Origin: an uncultured Oceanospirillaceae bacterium | GTDB lineage: Bacteria; Pseudomonadota; Gammaproteobacteria; Pseudomonadales; Balneatricaceae | DNA: 6,252 nucleotides | Direction: 5' to 3' | NCBI GenBank assembly: GCA_946221045.1 | Contig: CAMIIY010000128.1 | Coordinates: 1-6,252 of the forward strand | Part shown: piece by piece, positions 5,292 to 6,252 of the stretch | How the letters are laid out: each line of letters begins with the position of its first letter | Position numbering within the stretch: position 1 is the first letter of the stretch | Made by a program: the position numbers and the translations under genes | Notes under the pieces: generated by a model | Seen by the model: the letters and a program-made list of their open reading frames with translations, nothing else | The model's database searches: none | What the model was told of the DNA's origin: nothing

Positions 5292-6252
5292 ATGCTTCAG
5301 TCCATCCGGGATAATTCACAAGGAATCGTTGCCAAAATCATCGTTGGCCTGATTGCTGTCACCTTTGCTTTGTTTGGCGTTGAGTCGCTGGTCAGTTTAA
5401 CCGCAGGCAGCAATGCGCCGGCCACGGTAAATGGCACAGAGATCAGTCAACAGGAACTCATGCGGGGCGTTCAGCTACAGCGTCGTCAGATGCTGTCTCA
5501 AATGGGTGAAAATGCTGACCCTACGTTGCTGGATGATAATCTGATCAGTGAAATGGTGCTCAACAGCCTGATTGATCAGGCGGTGCTGGTTCAGTCAGCG
5601 GAGTCACAGGGGCTGACCTTCAGCGACAATATGATTGATCAGATGATCGTTTCCACTGAAGCGTTTCAGGTGGACGGCAAATTCAATCGTGATCAGTTCG
5701 AAGTTGTGCTGCGTAACGCGGGTCTGACACCGTTGATGTACCGTCAGTTACTGCGTAAGGAAAAACTGACTGAACAGGAACGAATGGCTTATCTGGTTTC
5801 CAGCTTTGCACTGCCTGAAGAAGTTAAGCAGGTGGTAGCACTGGATCGGGAAACCCGTGATATTCGCTATTTCAGTCTGGATGCAGAACCTGTGCGTGCA
5901 ACGCTTCAGGTCTCTGAGGATGAATTGTCAGCATATTACGCAGAACACCGATCTGAGTTTCTGACTGATGAGCAGGTTGAGATTGAATATGTGTTGCTTG
6001 ATCAGGCAGTGCTGGCTGACCAGGTTGAGGTGACCGAAGCGGATCTTCAGGCTGCCTATGAAGATCTGAAAAATACCTACATTGCCCAGGAGCTGCGCCA
6101 CTCTGCGCACATTCTGGTAGAGATCAATGATGACCAGGATAATGCTGCAGCGCTGGCTAAAGCGAAGGCACTGGCTGAACGTATTCAGAACGGTGAAGCC
6201 TTTGAGGTTGTCGCTCAGGCTGAGTCGGATGATCCGGTATCGGCAGAAATGG
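5292..6252 (+). CDS. ppiD: PpiD periplasmic folding factor, N-terminal part (runs off right edge)
   Basis: PpiD is an inner-membrane-anchored periplasmic chaperone of the SurA/parvulin type that acts near the SecYEG translocon on proteins leaving it. The frame stays open from ATG 5292 to the edge (320 complete codons); the family is about 620 residues, so roughly half is visible. A short cytoplasmic end (MLQSIRDNSQG) precedes one membrane helix (about 12-34), a signal anchor with no cleavage site evident. The SurA-like N domain follows, with the conserved AFQVDGKFNRDQF (124-136) and the charged helical segments usual for PpiD. The parvulin domain begins about residue 269 (RHSAHILVEI) and is cut within SDDPVSAEM. 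AAGGGG (5282-5287) or AGGAGT (5275-5280) can serve as ribosome site. Whether the parvulin active site is intact is not visible; in E. coli PpiD that domain has little or no isomerase activity. Confidence 0.96.
   Translation, partial: MLQSIRDNSQGIVAKIIVGLIAVTFALFGVESLVSLTAGSNAPATVNGTEISQQELMRGVQLQRRQMLSQMGENADPTLLDDNLISEMVLNSLIDQAVLVQSAESQGLTFSDNMIDQMIVSTEAFQVDGKFNRDQFEVVLRNAGLTPLMYRQLLRKEKLTEQERMAYLVSSFALPEEVKQVVALDRETRDIRYFSLDAEPVRATLQVSEDELSAYYAEHRSEFLTDEQVEIEYVLLDQAVLADQVEVTEADLQAAYEDLKNTYIAQELRHSAHILVEINDDQDNAAALAKAKALAERIQNGEAFEVVAQAESDDPVSAEM

Noticed and set aside
1..6252. CRISPR array, insertion sequence, defence island or novel cassette
   Set aside because: I noticed no spaced direct repeats, transposase or terminal inverted repeats. 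All recognised genes are housekeeping or common transport genes with uniform composition.

Overview
The window reads as an ordinary chromosomal housekeeping segment of a gammaproteobacterium. The Lon and HU-beta proteins resemble the E. coli proteins closely over their full length, NfuA has the two-domain gammaproteobacterial form, and the lon-hupB-ppiD order is the classical one. A marine Oceanospirillales-type genome (Marinobacterium/Amphritea/Neptunomonas-like) is my guess at a finer placement, but it rests on general resemblance only. No transposase, integrase, CRISPR array, toxin-antitoxin pair or defence cassette was found, and I see no convincing undescribed system. The interest lies mostly in the regulatory DNA between genes.

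Layout. Positions 1-1307, minus strand: a MATE-family multidrug/organic cation exporter whose last few codons lie beyond the left edge. Positions 1308-1449: a divergent intergenic region holding an IscR type 1-like operator that overlaps a TATAAT -10 element. Positions 1450-2043, plus strand: nfuA, an Fe-S cluster carrier. Positions 2044-2276: a gap with two alternative hairpins and a very good sigma-32 (heat-shock) promoter. Positions 2277-4703: lon, the ATP-dependent protease, with an extra lysine-rich C-terminal tail. Positions 4704-4834: a long inverted repeat that physically overlaps a strong sigma-70 promoter. Positions 4835-5110: hupB (HU-beta, GTG start). Positions 5142-5218: tRNA-Asp(GUC), probably transcribed with hupB. 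Positions 5232-5260: an intrinsic terminator. Positions 5292 to the right edge: the N-terminal half of ppiD, a membrane-anchored periplasmic chaperone/PPIase-like protein.

How the genes relate. Most of the block concerns protein quality control and stress. Lon degrades damaged cytoplasmic proteins and is switched on by sigma-32. PpiD assists proteins emerging from the Sec translocon. NfuA protects and repairs Fe-S proteins and appears to be controlled by the Fe-S sensor IscR. HU-beta organises the nucleoid and is a known Lon substrate in E. coli. The usual upstream partner of lon, clpX, is not in the adjacent position; nfuA and the MATE gene stand there instead.
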